A DNA stretch of 36,253 bases from Rubrivivax sp. Lineage in GTDB: Bacteria; Pseudomonadota; Gammaproteobacteria; Burkholderiales; Burkholderiaceae_C. This document shows, one piece after another, positions 24,046 to 32,610 of the stretch (position 1 is the stretch's first letter; each line of letters begins with the position of its first letter). The position numbers were made by a program, and so were the translations under genes. The notes under the pieces are model-generated. The model had not been told where the DNA came from, made no database searches, and was given only the letters and a program-made list of their open reading frames with translations. The DNA is taken from positions 1-36,253 of the forward strand of contig JAJTDM010000079.1 of the NCBI GenBank assembly GCA_021300575.1, given 5' to 3'.

Positions 24046-25494
24046 TTACTTGCCCGCCCCGTCGGCCGAAGCCTTGCGCTCGGTGGCGGTCTTGCTCACC
24101 ACCACCGGCTTGCCGCGCAGCTGGTTCAGCGCCTGCTGCAGCGGGAAGTCCTGCTCGCTGCCGAACTCCGGCAAGGGCTTGATCGACTCGCGCTGCTTGG
24201 CCAGTTGCTCTTCGATCTTCTTGCGCTCCTCGGCTCGGGCCTTTTCGCGCGCCTCGTCCTTGGCTTCCGCGGCGCCTGGCTTTTCCGACAAGTGCTTGTT
24301 CAGGTCGGCCTCGCGGGTGCGCAGCGCGGCGAACACGTTGCCCTCGGCGGTTTCGTCGAGCCAGATGTCGGGCACGATGCCCTTGGTCTGGATCGACCGA
24401 CCGTTGGGGGTGTAGTAGCGGGCGGTGGTGATCTTGAGCGCGGTGTCGGGGCTCAACTGGCGTACGGTCTGCACCGAGCCCTTGCCGAAGGTCTGCGAGC
24501 CCATGATCGTGGCGCGCTTGTAGTCCTGCAGGGCGCCGGCCACGATCTCGCTGGCCGAGGCCGAGCCCTCGTTGACCAGCACCACCAGCGGCACGTTCTT
24601 CAGTGCGGCGGGCAGCCGCTTCAGCGGGTCCGGTCCGCCACGGCGTGCGTAGAACTCGGGTGCCGCCTTGAACACCGCCTTGGAGTCGGCCAACTGGCCG
24701 TTGGTGGACACCACCGAGACATTGGCAGGCAGGAAGGCGGCGCTGATGGCCACCGCACCGTCCAGCAGGCCGCCGGGGTCGTTGCGCAGGTCCAGCACCA
24801 GGCCCTTGAGCTGCGGGTCGGCCTTGTAGAGCTCTTCCACCTTGCGCACGAAGTCTTCCACCGTGCGGTCCTGGAACTGGCTCACGCGCACCCAGCCGTA
24901 GCCCGGCTCGACCATCTTGGCCCGCACGCTCTGGGTGCGGATCTCCTCGCGCACGATGGTGACGGGGAAGCTGCGGTTTTCTTCCTTGCGGAAGATGGTC
25001 AGCACCACCTGGGTGTTGGGCTCGCCGCGCATGCGCTTGACGGCGTCGTTCATGGTCAGGCCGCGCACCGCCGTGTCGTCGATGCGCGTGATGAGGTCGC
25101 CCGGCTTCAGGCCGGCGCGGAAGGCGGGCGAGCCCTCGATGGGCGACACCACCTTCATCAGGCCGTCTTCCATGTTGATCTCGATGCCCACGCCGACGAA
25201 GCGGCCCGAGGTGCCCTCGCGGAACTCCTTGAAGGTCTTCTTGTCGAAGTACTGCGAGTGCGGATCCAGGCCGGCCACCATGCCGCCAATGGCGTCGGAG
25301 ATCAGCTTCTTCTCGTCCACGGCCTCGACGTAATCGCTCTTGACGATGCCGAAGACGGCCGCGAGCTGCTGCAACTCCTCGATGGGCAGGGGGGACAGCG
25401 AGCGCTGCGCCACGGCCTGGACTTGCATCGTGGCCAGCGCGCCGGCCACGGCACCCAGGGCGATAAAGCCGGCAACCTTCAGTTTGGCACCCAT
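24046..25494 (-). CDS. ctpA: C-terminal processing protease, S41 family
   Basis: A 482-residue periplasmic serine protease that trims C-termini. An N-terminal hydrophobic segment (LKVAGFIALGAVAGALATMQVQA) exports or anchors it. A PDZ domain follows (VGVGIEINMEDGLMKVVSPIEGSPAFRAGLKPGDLI). The catalytic serine is S313 in GSASASEI and the lysine is K338 in TFGKGS, 25 residues apart as in E. coli Prc. The C-terminal tail is Glu/Lys/Ala-rich and probably helical. The frame is open upstream to 25707, but the ATG at 25494 has AGGA at the right distance and begins the export signal. Confidence 0.93.
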   Translation of the reverse strand: MGAKLKVAGFIALGAVAGALATMQVQAVAQRSLSPLPIEELQQLAAVFGIVKSDYVEAVDEKKLISDAIGGMVAGLDPHSQYFDKKTFKEFREGTSGRFVGVGIEINMEDGLMKVVSPIEGSPAFRAGLKPGDLITRIDDTAVRGLTMNDAVKRMRGEPNTQVVLTIFRKEENRSFPVTIVREEIRTQSVRAKMVEPGYGWVRVSQFQDRTVEDFVRKVEELYKADPQLKGLVLDLRNDPGGLLDGAVAISAAFLPANVSVVSTNGQLADSKAVFKAAPEFYARRGGPDPLKRLPAALKNVPLVVLVNEGSASASEIVAGALQDYKRATIMGSQTFGKGSVQTVRQLSPDTALKITTARYYTPNGRSIQTKGIVPDIWLDETAEGNVFAALRTREADLNKHLSEKPGAAEAKDEAREKARAEERKKIEEQLAKQRESIKPLPEFGSEQDFPLQQALNQLRGKPVVVSKTATERKASADGAGK

Positions 25495-25624
25495 GTCTTG
25501 TCCTGCAAATGCGGTGTGTGGGGGGTAGATGGACGGGACCGAATTGGCGTTCTCAACCTCTGGGCTGGGGGCGCCCGCAGGGGGGTTCAACGTGGCCGAG
25601 AGCAGCGCTGAATGACGCTTGTCG

Positions 25625-25630
25625 AGTATA
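25625..25630 (-). promoter_or_regulatory. Possible -10 box for ctpA
   Basis: TATACT on the minus strand lies 131 bases upstream of the ctpA start, in the 193-base gap below the fbpC stop. A good -35 at the right spacing is not visible, so this is tentative. Confidence 0.25.
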
Positions 25631-25687
25631 GGACTCGCCCCCGTTTTGGATTGCTTCAAACTTGCAAAGTTACGTGTCGGCAGGGCT

Positions 25688-26770
25688 TCAGGCCGGTACC
25701 CGCTCAAAGGTCACCACGTGGTCCACCTGAGCCCGGATGCCGATCCACTCGCCGACATGGTGGTCGTGGTGGGAGGGGACATGCGCCATGACCTGCTCGC
25801 CGCTGGCCAGGCGCAGCGTGTAGAGGAACTCCGAGCCGCGGAAGGCCTTGCGCTCGATGCAGGCTTTCACTGGCGAGGCGTCGTCATGGACGATGTCGTC
25901 TGCGCGCAGCAGCACATCGCACTGCCCACCAGGGTAGGCGCTGGGCAGGGGGCAGCCCTCGGGGTCGTCCAGTTCCCCCACGGGCGTGTGGACGCAGGGC
26001 CCGTGGGCGCAGGCCACGATCTGGGCCGGCGTGAACACGCCGTGCCCGATGAACTGGGCCACGAAGCGCGTGGCCGGGCGGTGGTACAGGGAGTAGGCGT
26101 TGTCCCACTGTTCGAGCCGCCCGCCGTTCATCACGCCAATGACATCGCCCATGGCAAAGGCCTCGAGCTGGTCGTGCGTGACCACCAGGGCCCCGGTGCC
26201 GTGCGCCTTGAGGATCTGTCGTACCTCCTGGGCCAGGCGCTCGCGCAGGTCCACGTCCAGGCTGGAGAAGGGCTCGTCCAGCAGCAGCAACTGCGGCTGA
26301 GGCGCCAGGGCGCGTGCCAGCGCCACGCGCTGTTGCTGGCCGCCCGACAACTGGTGGGGCAGGCGTTTGGCGGTGTGGGCCAGGCCCACCAGGTCCAGCA
26401 GTTGCGCCACGCGCGCCTGGCGTTCCGCCTTGGGCAGACGGTGGATGCCGAAGGCCACGTTGTCGGCAATGCTGAGGTGGGGGAACAGTGCGTAGTCCTG
26501 GAAGACCATGCCGATGCGCCTGTCCTCCGGCGCCACATGCACCCCCGCAGTGGCATCGCTCAGCAGGCGGCCGTCCATCCGCACCTGGCCTTCAACCACG
26601 GTTTCCAGCCCCGCCACGGCGCGCAGCAGGGAGGTCTTGCCGCAGCCCGACGGCCCGATCAGCACGCCGATCTGGCCGGGCGCCAGCGTCAGCGTGACCC
26701 GGTCCACCGCCGCGCGGGCGGCGCTGCTGCGGGGGTAACGGACACTGACGGCGTCAAGTGACAGGAACAT
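25688..26770 (-). CDS. fbpC: Ferric-iron ABC transporter ATP-binding protein (FbpC-like)
   Basis: A 360-residue ABC ATPase. Walker A is GPSGCGKT (39-46), the Q-loop is in FQDYALFPH, the signature is LSGGQQQR, Walker B is LLLLDEPFSSLD, and the switch histidine is in VVTHDQ. A C-terminal regulatory (TOBE-type) domain follows. The ATG at 26770 is chosen over an upstream TTG because MFLSLDAVSVRY is the usual ATPase N-terminus. It is divergent from the permease gene, with a Fur box between them, which supports Fe3+ as the substrate. Sulfate, putrescine or thiamine ATPases look similar, but the promoter and partner favour iron. Confidence 0.85.
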   Translation of the reverse strand: MFLSLDAVSVRYPRSSAARAAVDRVTLTLAPGQIGVLIGPSGCGKTSLLRAVAGLETVVEGQVRMDGRLLSDATAGVHVAPEDRRIGMVFQDYALFPHLSIADNVAFGIHRLPKAERQARVAQLLDLVGLAHTAKRLPHQLSGGQQQRVALARALAPQPQLLLLDEPFSSLDVDLRERLAQEVRQILKAHGTGALVVTHDQLEAFAMGDVIGVMNGGRLEQWDNAYSLYHRPATRFVAQFIGHGVFTPAQIVACAHGPCVHTPVGELDDPEGCPLPSAYPGGQCDVLLRADDIVHDDASPVKACIERKAFRGSEFLYTLRLASGEQVMAHVPSHHDHHVGEWIGIRAQVDHVVTFERVPA

Positions 26771-26786
26771 GGCCCGTATGATAGCC

Positions 26787-26807
26787 AAATGAGTATGGTT
26801 CTCATTT
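26787..26807. promoter_or_regulatory. Fur box between fbpC and fbpB
   Basis: The core AATGAGTATGGTTCTCATT (26788-26806) matches the betaproteobacterial Fur-site form AATGAGAATGATTCTCATT at 17 of 19 positions. Including one more base on each side gives perfect 7-base arms (AAATGAG and CTCATTT) around a 7-base centre. It lies 17 bases upstream of the fbpC ATG and 80 bases upstream of the fbpB ATG, so Fur with iron would block both. Confidence 0.82.
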
Positions 26808-26890
26808 CCGATGATGCGATCCCCGTGAACCAGGCCGGTGTGACCGCAGCGTTACAGCGGTATCCGATGTCCCGGTCCAGCGCATCATGA
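26789..26890 (+). CDS. Possible 33-codon leader ORF overlapping fbpB
   Basis: An open frame from ATG at 26789 to TGA at 26888-26890 overlaps the fbpB start as ATGA. Its first codon lies inside the Fur box, so a transcript carrying the whole frame would have to start very close to or upstream of the operator. In-frame ATG or GTG codons further on (for example ATG at 26867) could be used instead. fbpB has no visible ribosome-binding site, so coupling to an upstream frame is conceivable. It could also be chance. Confidence 0.25.
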   Translation: MSMVLISDDAIPVNQAGVTAALQRYPMSRSSAS

Positions 26891-28551
26891 GGGTGCTGCT
26901 CGTCCTGCTGTGCCTGGTGCTGGCCGCGCCGGTGGCGGGCGTGCTGCTGTCCTGGGTGCGGCTGGACGCCCAGGCGCTGGCGGTGCTGGGACACCAGGCG
27001 CAGACGGTGATGGCGGGTTATGTGGGGCAGTCCCTCTTGCTGGCCGTGGGCGTGGCGGTGGGTACGGCGGTGCTGGGCGTGGGTACGGCAGTGGCCGTGG
27101 CGCTGTTCCGCTTTCCGGGCCGCCGGTTCTTTGAGTGGGGCTTGCTGCTGCCCATGGCCATGCCGGCCTATGTGCTGGCGTACGCCGCCACTGACGCGCT
27201 GCAGCCCAGCGGGCCCCTGCAGCAGGCGCTGCGCCAGACCCTGGACGCGTGGCGGGGCGCCGGGCCGTCGGCGGGCGCTGGCGGCCCCCTGGTGCCTTAC
27301 GTGCTGCCGGACGTGCGCAGCCTGGGCGGAGCCATCCCGCTGTTCGTGCTGTGCCTGTACCCCTATGTCTACCTGCTGACCCGCACCGCCCTGGGTGACC
27401 GCGCCGTGCAGATGATGGAGGCGGCCCGCTTGCTGGGCGCTGGTCTTACCCGGCGCCTGCTCACGGTGGCGCTGCCGCTGGCCCGGCCTGCCGTGGTGGC
27501 GGGCGTGGCGCTGGCCCTGATGGAGACGCTGGCGGACTATGGCGTGGGCGCCTTCTTCGGGCTGGCCACCTTCACCACGGGCATTTACCGCGCCTGGCTG
27601 TCGATGAACGACCCCGTGGCGGCCTTGCAACTGGCTTCCCTGTTGCTGGCCGTGGTGGCCCTGCTGCTGGCCCTGGAGCGCCGGGCGCAGGCCCGCCTGC
27701 GCTTTGCCAGCAGCCGTGCGGGGGCTGCGCAGGCGGCCGAGGCGCGCCCGGTGGTGCTGCGGGGAGCCGCCGGCTGGGCGATGTGGGGTTTTTGCGTCCT
27801 GCCCGTGCTGCTGGGGTTCGGCCTGCCGGTGGCCTGGCTGCTGGGCATGCTGTGGCGCGAGGCGCAGTACGCCGAGATGGGTTTGCCGCTGGAGCGCTTT
27901 GTCCAGTGGAGTTGGGCCACCTTCCGCCTGGCCGGGATCAGCGCCCTGGCCGCCACGGCGGTGGCGCTGGCCCTGGGCTTTGCCTTGCGGCGGCCGCATG
28001 CGGCTCGCCCGGGCGCAGACGCTGCCCTGGGCTGGGCCGCGCGGCTGCTGTCGCTGGGGTACGCGGTGCCCGGGGCGGTGGTGGCCATCGGCATCCTGGT
28101 GCCGCTGGGTTGGGTGCAGCAGCGCTGGCCGGAATCGGCCTTGACCCCCTGGTTCACGGGCACCGTGCTGGGGGTGCTCTATGCCTACTTGGTGCGGTTT
28201 TCGTCGGTGGCCCTGCAGTCGGTGGAGGCGGGCTATGCGCGCGTGCCCGCTTCGGTGGACGAGACGGCGCGCATGCTGGGTGCCGGACGTGCCCGCGTCT
28301 TCTGGCGGCTGCACCTGCCGCTGCTGCGGCGCCCCGCACTGGCCGCGATGCTGCTGGTGTTCGTGGATGTGATGAAGGAACTGCCGGCCACCCTGGTGCT
28401 GCGGCCTTTTGGCAGCGACACGCTGGCAGTGGTGGCCTACAACCTTGCACGCGACGAGCGCCTGGCCGAGGCGGCCTTGCCCTCGCTGGCCATCGTGGGT
28501 GTCGGCCTGCTGCCGGTGCTCCTGCTGTCGCGCGCCATGCGCCAGACGTGA
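26887..28551 (+). CDS. fbpB: Ferric-iron ABC transporter permease (FbpB-like, two fused permease halves)
   Basis: A 554-residue inner-membrane permease with about twelve hydrophobic helices in two homologous halves. Each half has an EAA loop that contacts the ATPase: MEAARLLGAGLTRRLL near residue 176 and DETARMLGAGRARVF near 458. Such a fused double permease is standard for Fe3+ (FbpB/SfuB) importers. MKELPATLVLRPFG in the second half is a family hallmark. The ATPase gene is divergent rather than downstream, and no periplasmic iron-binding protein (FbpA) is in the window. A hairpin follows its stop. Confidence 0.9.
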   Translation: MRVLLVLLCLVLAAPVAGVLLSWVRLDAQALAVLGHQAQTVMAGYVGQSLLLAVGVAVGTAVLGVGTAVAVALFRFPGRRFFEWGLLLPMAMPAYVLAYAATDALQPSGPLQQALRQTLDAWRGAGPSAGAGGPLVPYVLPDVRSLGGAIPLFVLCLYPYVYLLTRTALGDRAVQMMEAARLLGAGLTRRLLTVALPLARPAVVAGVALALMETLADYGVGAFFGLATFTTGIYRAWLSMNDPVAALQLASLLLAVVALLLALERRAQARLRFASSRAGAAQAAEARPVVLRGAAGWAMWGFCVLPVLLGFGLPVAWLLGMLWREAQYAEMGLPLERFVQWSWATFRLAGISALAATAVALALGFALRRPHAARPGADAALGWAARLLSLGYAVPGAVVAIGILVPLGWVQQRWPESALTPWFTGTVLGVLYAYLVRFSSVALQSVEAGYARVPASVDETARMLGAGRARVFWRLHLPLLRRPALAAMLLVFVDVMKELPATLVLRPFGSDTLAVVAYNLARDERLAEAALPSLAIVGVGLLPVLLLSRAMRQT

Positions 28552-28553
28552 AG

Positions 28554-28582
28554 AGCGGGGGCGGGTTTCATCCCGCCCCGCT
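28554..28582. terminator. Terminator hairpin between convergent fbpB and BON-protein genes
   Basis: A GC-rich stem AGCGGGGGCGGG / CCCGCCCCGCT with one bulged G and a TTTCAT loop lies two bases after the fbpB stop and six bases before the end of the convergent gene. No long T tract follows on either strand, so efficiency is unclear. Confidence 0.6.
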
Positions 28583-28588
28583 TCGGCG

Positions 28589-29242
28589 TCATGCGCCGAC
28601 GTGGATCTCGTTGACCACCGTGCGCACCCCCGGCGCAGCCCAGACGGCGCCTTGCACGGCGTCGCGCTCCTGCCAGGAATGCACCGTGCCGCGCAGCGTG
28701 ACCTTGGCGCCGTCCACTGACACGTCCACACGCCTGGCTTCGCGCAGCGCCTGGCGCTGCAGCGCCTGCGAGATGCGGGTGGAGAGATCCGTGGGCAGCG
28801 CCTTGGCCGCCAGGGCGACCTCGTTGCTCACGCCCACCACCCCCATCAGCGGACGCAGCGCCTTCTCGGCGGCGCGGCGCTGGAACTCCCAGTCCACCTC
28901 GCCAGACAGCCGGATCCAGCCGTGCTCCACGCTCAGGCGCAGCCGCTCGGCCGGCACCCGCGCCTGCCACTTCAGGGCCTGCGCGGCGGCTGCGGCAATC
29001 TCGCTGTCGCTGCGGCGATGCTCGGGTGACAGGGTGACGTCCACTTCCATGGCCGTGGCCCGCACACCGTCAATGCGCCGCAAGGCACGCTCAATCGCGA
29101 ACTTCTCGGCATAGGTGCCCAGGTGACCGCTGACGGTGATGATGCCGTCCTTGACGCCCACGCCAATGGCGGCGGCGTTGATCTCCGGGTCCCACTCCAG
29201 TTCGGCCAGTACGTCCTTCTTCAATTCGCTGTCGGTCTTCAT
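28589..29242 (-). CDS. Protein with three BON domains
   Basis: A 217-residue protein built of three BON modules of about 70 residues each: roughly 3-72, 75-145 and 147-215. Each carries a pattern such as VKDGIITVSGHLGTYAEKFAIERALRRIDGV. BON domains bind phospholipid membranes and occur in OsmY-like stress proteins. No signal peptide is visible (start MKTDSELKKDVLAELEWD), unlike periplasmic OsmY, so it may be cytoplasmic. The frame is open far upstream, but the ATG at 29242 is the natural start, with AAGGAG about 11 bases before it. It is divergent from the host-attachment gene and near Lon and Usp, which suggests a stress role. Confidence 0.9.
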   Translation of the reverse strand: MKTDSELKKDVLAELEWDPEINAAAIGVGVKDGIITVSGHLGTYAEKFAIERALRRIDGVRATAMEVDVTLSPEHRRSDSEIAAAAAQALKWQARVPAERLRLSVEHGWIRLSGEVDWEFQRRAAEKALRPLMGVVGVSNEVALAAKALPTDLSTRISQALQRQALREARRVDVSVDGAKVTLRGTVHSWQERDAVQGAVWAAPGVRTVVNEIHVGA

Positions 29243-29344
29243 GTTCAGGGGCTCCTTGGTTTCAATGTGCTGATAAGGGGATGGTGGCGCTGCGCAGTCC
29301 AGGGGGGCTGCGTTGCATCGCATCTTGGGCGTGGGGCGTTGACC

Positions 29345-29366
29345 GCCCTTGCGCGGGCGCAAGGGC
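29345..29366. promoter_or_regulatory. 22-bp perfect palindrome in the divergent BON/attachment promoter region
   Basis: Ten-base arms GCCCTTGCGC and GCGCAAGGGC flank a GG centre. It lies roughly midway between two divergent genes, where an operator would make sense and a terminator would not. It may be a regulator site or a strong mRNA hairpin. Confidence 0.45.
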
Positions 29367-29398
29367 CGATGGGGTGCGGACTTCACATTGCATCCACA

Positions 29399-29416
29399 GG
29401 CCGCCCTTTGGCGGCC
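29399..29416 (+). promoter_or_regulatory. Hairpin directly upstream of the host-attachment gene ribosome-binding site
   Basis: GGCCGCC, loop CTTT, GGCGGCC: a perfect 7-bp stem that ends one base before AAGGAG (29418-29423). Its position could affect access of ribosomes to the start at 29429, or stabilise the mRNA 5' end. Confidence 0.45.
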
Positions 29417-29428
29417 CAAGGAGCGCAG

Positions 29429-29935
29429 ATGAAACCGACATGGATCGTGATTGCGGACGGCTCTCGGGCGCGTCTGTTCGAGCAGACGCAGGCTGGTGGG
29501 CCGTGGCGCGAGTTGCGCGCCTGGGTGAACCCGGCCTCGCGGCTGCGCACCGAGTCCCTGGCCTTCGACCAGCTCGGCCGCGCCAGCAAGGGCCACCCTG
29601 GCGCCACCAGTTACGTGCCGCGCACCACCCCGCGACAGCGCGAGCACCGCCGCTTTGCCCATGAGCTGGCGCGCCACCTCGACCTGGGCGTGCGCTCGGG
29701 GCAATGCGACGGGCTGGTTCTCATCGCCTCCAGCAGCCTGCTGGGCGAGCTGCGCCAGGCCCTGCCAGCGCAGGCGACCAAGCGGGTGCGCTGGTCGGCG
29801 CCCGTGGACCTGACCTCGTTTTCCGGGCGCGAACTTCTGGCGCGCTTCGAAGCGCTGCAGCCACGCGCTGCGGCACTGGAGAGCCTGCCCGAGCCCGAGC
29901 AGGCGCCCGCGACGTGGGCGGCGCGTATCAGCTGA
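29429..29935 (+). CDS. Host-attachment family protein
   Basis: A 168-residue soluble protein of the family named for attachment to host cells (seen in Agrobacterium and many environmental proteobacteria). It starts MKPTWIVIADGSRARLFEQ and has a C-terminal VDLTSFSGRELLARFEAL segment, as family members do. The fold resembles baeRF/eRF1-type domains and its biochemical activity is not established. The ATG at 29429 has a strong AAGGAG site and a hairpin just upstream. The frame is open further 5', but that part is not family-like. Its last 8 bases overlap the end of the convergent lon gene. Confidence 0.82.
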   Translation: MKPTWIVIADGSRARLFEQTQAGGPWRELRAWVNPASRLRTESLAFDQLGRASKGHPGATSYVPRTTPRQREHRRFAHELARHLDLGVRSGQCDGLVLIASSSLLGELRQALPAQATKRVRWSAPVDLTSFSGRELLARFEALQPRAAALESLPEPEQAPATWAARIS

Positions 29936-32345
29936 GCGCGAATTCCTCCGGCGCGCGCTGGTGACGGTGCTCTCCCAGCGCCGCCCCCAGCGCATCCTCC
30001 ACCTTCTCCAGCCAGACGAACTCCAGCTGGGTCCGCACCTCCTCTGGCACGTCCAGCAGGTCTTTGCGGTTGCGTGCGGGCAGCAGCACGGTGCGAACGC
30101 CCGCGCGCTGCGCGGCCAGCACCTTCTCCTTGATGCCGCCTACCGGCAGCACCAGGCCGCGCAGGCTGATCTCCCCGGTCATGGCCACGTCGGGCCGCAC
30201 CGGGCGCTGGGTGAACAGCGATGCCAGCGCAATGAACATGGCCACCCCGGCGCTGGGGCCGTCCTTGGGAATGGCCCCCGCCGGCACGTGCACGTGAATG
30301 TCGATGCGCTCGAACGCCAGCGCGGGTATGCCCATGGCCGCCGACTGCGACTTCACCAGTGTCAAGGCGGCCTGCGCGCTTTCCTTCATCACGTCGCCGA
30401 GCTGCCCGGTGAGGATGAGCCTGTCCGCGCCGGCCACGCGGGTGACCTCGATGAACAGGATGTCCCCGCCGGCGGGCGTCCAGGCCAGGCCCGTGGCCAC
30501 GCCAGGCAGGCCGGCCCGCAGCGCGGTCTCGTGCTCGAAGGGCGCCGGGCCGAGCACCGCCTCCAGCTCTGTCGCGTCCACGCGCACCCGGGCGCTGGCC
30601 TCCTCGGCCACGCGCATGGCGGCGTGGCGCGTGACCCGTCCGATCTCGCGCTCCAGCTGCCTCACACCCGCCTCGCGGGTGTAGCTGGCCGCCAGTTCCT
30701 TCAGCGCGGCATCGGTGATCTCGCAGTTGGTCGCGTTCAGCCCGGCGATTTCGAGCTGCCGCCCCACCAGGTACCGCCGGGCGATCTGCAGCTTTTCTTC
30801 CTGCGTGTAGCCCGGCAGTTCGATCACTTCCATGCGGTCGCGCACGGGGGCGGGCACCGCGTCCATGACATTGGCGGTGGCAATGAAGACCACCCGGCTC
30901 AGGTCGAAGGGCAGGCCCAGGTAGTGGTCGCGGAAGGTGTTGTTCTGTTCCGGGTCCAGCACCTCCAGCAGGGCTGCGGCGGGATCGCCGCGCAGGCTGG
31001 TGCCCATCTTGTCCACCTCGTCGAGCATCATCACGCAGTCGCGCGCACCGGCGCGCTTGAGGCCTTGCACCACCAGGCCGGGCAGGGCGCCGATGTAGGT
31101 GCGGCGGTGGCCCCGGATCTCGGCCTCGTCATGCACGCCGCCGAGCGACACGCGCACGAAGGGGCGGTCCAGCGCCTTGGCAATGCTCTGGCCCAGCGAG
31201 GTCTTGCCCACGCCGGGCGGGCCGGCAAAGCACAGGATGGGCGCACGTCCCTTCGGGTTGAGCTTGCGCACCGCCAGGTATTCGACGATGCGGCGCTTGA
31301 CCTTGGCCAGGCCGAAGTGATCGAGCTCCAGCACTCCGCGCGCGGTCTCCAGGTCGATCTCCAGCGGCTTGGGCTCGGCCCAGGGCAGCTCGGTCATCCA
31401 CTCCAGCCAGGTGCGCAGCATCGGGCCTTCACCGGAGCTCTCGCTCATGCGCTTGAGCCGCTCGAACTCCTTGCGCGCCTGCGCCTCGGCGTCAGGCGGC
31501 ATCTGCGCCTTGGCGATGGACTCCTCCAGGCGCTGGAAGTCCTGAGACTGTTCCGACTCCTCGCCCAACTCCTTGCGAATGGCGCGCATCTGCTCCTGCA
31601 GCAGGACGCGGCGTTGGCGGTCGTCGAACTGCTCCTTGGTACGTGCGCCGATCTCCAGTGACAGGCGCAGCACTTGCAGCCGGTGGGTCACCAGGTCCAG
31701 CACGCCGCGCAGGCGTTTCTCCGTGTCCAGAGTCTCCAGCAGTACCTGCTTCTGCTCGGGCTCCGCATCCACCAGGCTGGCGGCCAGGTCCGCCAGTTGC
31801 GAGGGGGAGGTTGTCGCATGCATCACCTGCGTGAACTCCGCCGGCACGCTGGGCAGCAGTGACAGCAGCTCTGCCGTGCTCTCGCGCAACTGCATCGACA
31901 GCGCCTCGGCCTGCGCCGAGGGCCGCTCGTCGTCATCCTCTGGCAGGCGCTCCACCCGCGCGGCCATGAAGGGATGGCCGGGCACCAGTTCCATCACCCG
32001 CACCCGCCCGACCCCCTGGCACACCACGTGCCACTGGGACTCATCGCCCTGGGCATGCTGGACGATGCGGGCCAGCGTGCCTATCGGGTGCATGTCCACC
32101 AGGCCGGGGTCGTCCACCGTGGGGTCGCGCTGCAGCACGACGATCAGCGGGTCCTTGGAGCCTATGGCCCGCGCCACGGCGGCCACCGATCGGGGGCGGC
32201 CGATGGTGATGGGCGCCAGCACCTGCGGAAACAGCACGAGGTTGCGCATCGGCACGATGGGCAGCACGCCGGGCGGCAGGTTGGCGCCCAGCACGATGGG
32301 CTGGGAGGTGGTGGTGGTGGTGGCTTGGGCAGAGGGCTCGGTCAT
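29928..32345 (-). CDS. lon: ATP-dependent Lon protease
   Basis: An 805-residue LonA-type protease. The N-terminal substrate domain begins [14 protein letters not shown], the AAA+ module has Walker [10 protein letters not shown] from residue 374, and the protease domain has the catalytic serine S698 in DGPSAG and lysine K741 in [10 protein letters not shown]. The 43-residue spacing equals S679-K722 of E. coli Lon. The ATG at 32345 has AAGGAGA upstream. The usual clpX neighbour is absent. It sits instead with BON, attachment and Usp genes, so it may be a second, stress-dedicated Lon copy rather than the housekeeping one; that cannot be decided from this window. No sigma-32 promoter was recognised. 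Confidence 0.93.
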   Translation of the reverse strand: MTEPSAQATTTTTSQPIVLGANLPPGVLPIVPMRNLVLFPQVLAPITIGRPRSVAAVARAIGSKDPLIVVLQRDPTVDDPGLVDMHPIGTLARIVQHAQGDESQWHVVCQGVGRVRVMELVPGHPFMAARVERLPEDDDERPSAQAEALSMQLRESTAELLSLLPSVPAEFTQVMHATTSPSQLADLAASLVDAEPEQKQVLLETLDTEKRLRGVLDLVTHRLQVLRLSLEIGARTKEQFDDRQRRVLLQEQMRAIRKELGEESEQSQDFQRLEESIAKAQMPPDAEAQARKEFERLKRMSESSGEGPMLRTWLEWMTELPWAEPKPLEIDLETARGVLELDHFGLAKVKRRIVEYLAVRKLNPKGRAPILCFAGPPGVGKTSLGQSIAKALDRPFVRVSLGGVHDEAEIRGHRRTYIGALPGLVVQGLKRAGARDCVMMLDEVDKMGTSLRGDPAAALLEVLDPEQNNTFRDHYLGLPFDLSRVVFIATANVMDAVPAPVRDRMEVIELPGYTQEEKLQIARRYLVGRQLEIAGLNATNCEITDAALKELAASYTREAGVRQLEREIGRVTRHAAMRVAEEASARVRVDATELEAVLGPAPFEHETALRAGLPGVATGLAWTPAGGDILFIEVTRVAGADRLILTGQLGDVMKESAQAALTLVKSQSAAMGIPALAFERIDIHVHVPAGAIPKDGPSAGVAMFIALASLFTQRPVRPDVAMTGEISLRGLVLPVGGIKEKVLAAQRAGVRTVLLPARNRKDLLDVPEEVRTQLEFVWLEKVEDALGAALGEHRHQRAPEEFALS

Positions 32346-32604
32346 TCGGTCTCCTTGAAGAGCATCACGCTAGTGCGGTGGCGCCTGGCCCGGTTGACCC
32401 GGCGCAAGGCTGGTGACGACAACAAGGCATCGTGGCAGGTGCCGCGCCAGCAACGGCAGCACGCCGCGCCCGAGGTCGCTCAGCCCGAGCAGCACCACAC
32501 GTCCACGGAAGTGACGGTCCCGCATCCTCGCGAAGGCGAGGAGCACAGCGTGCCTCAGGGCGCCTCAGTGCGCCTGAGCGTGCGTGAGCGTGCGTGAGCG
32601 AGCC
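32346..32604. other. Region between usp and lon
   Basis: This 259-base region holds a 10-bp periodic array at its usp end (32551-32610). It also holds a minus-strand open frame of 51 codons from ATG 32525 (58 from GTG 32546) to a TAG at 32370, ending 25 bases before lon. The frame has no ribosome-binding site and resembles no family I know, so I do not call it a gene. Confidence 0.4.
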
Positions 32605-32610
32605 TCAGTG
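32551..32610. repeat. Six-unit degenerate 10-bp tandem array after usp
   Basis: Units read TGCCTCAGGG, CGCCTCAGTG, CGCCTGAGCG, TGCGTGAGCG, TGCGTGAGCG and AGCCTCAGTG. The last unit includes the usp stop codon. The mixture of CTCAG and CTGAG/GTGAG cores lets neighbouring units form small hairpins, so it may help end usp transcription. Confidence 0.6.

Noticed and set aside
26689..28731. A 680-codon open frame on the minus strand opposite fbpB
   Set aside because: It is antisense to a well-supported permease, is rich in Arg, Gln, His and Gly, and has no recognisable motif. Such frames arise from high third-position GC on the other strand.
29961..31661. A 566-codon plus-strand open frame opposite lon
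   Set aside because: Lon is unambiguous on the minus strand. The antisense frame shows no domain and has shadow-like composition.
32370..32546. A 51-58 codon minus-strand frame between usp and lon
   Set aside because: Its sequence is hydrophobic and plausible, but there is no ribosome-binding site or family match, and chance frames of this size are common here.
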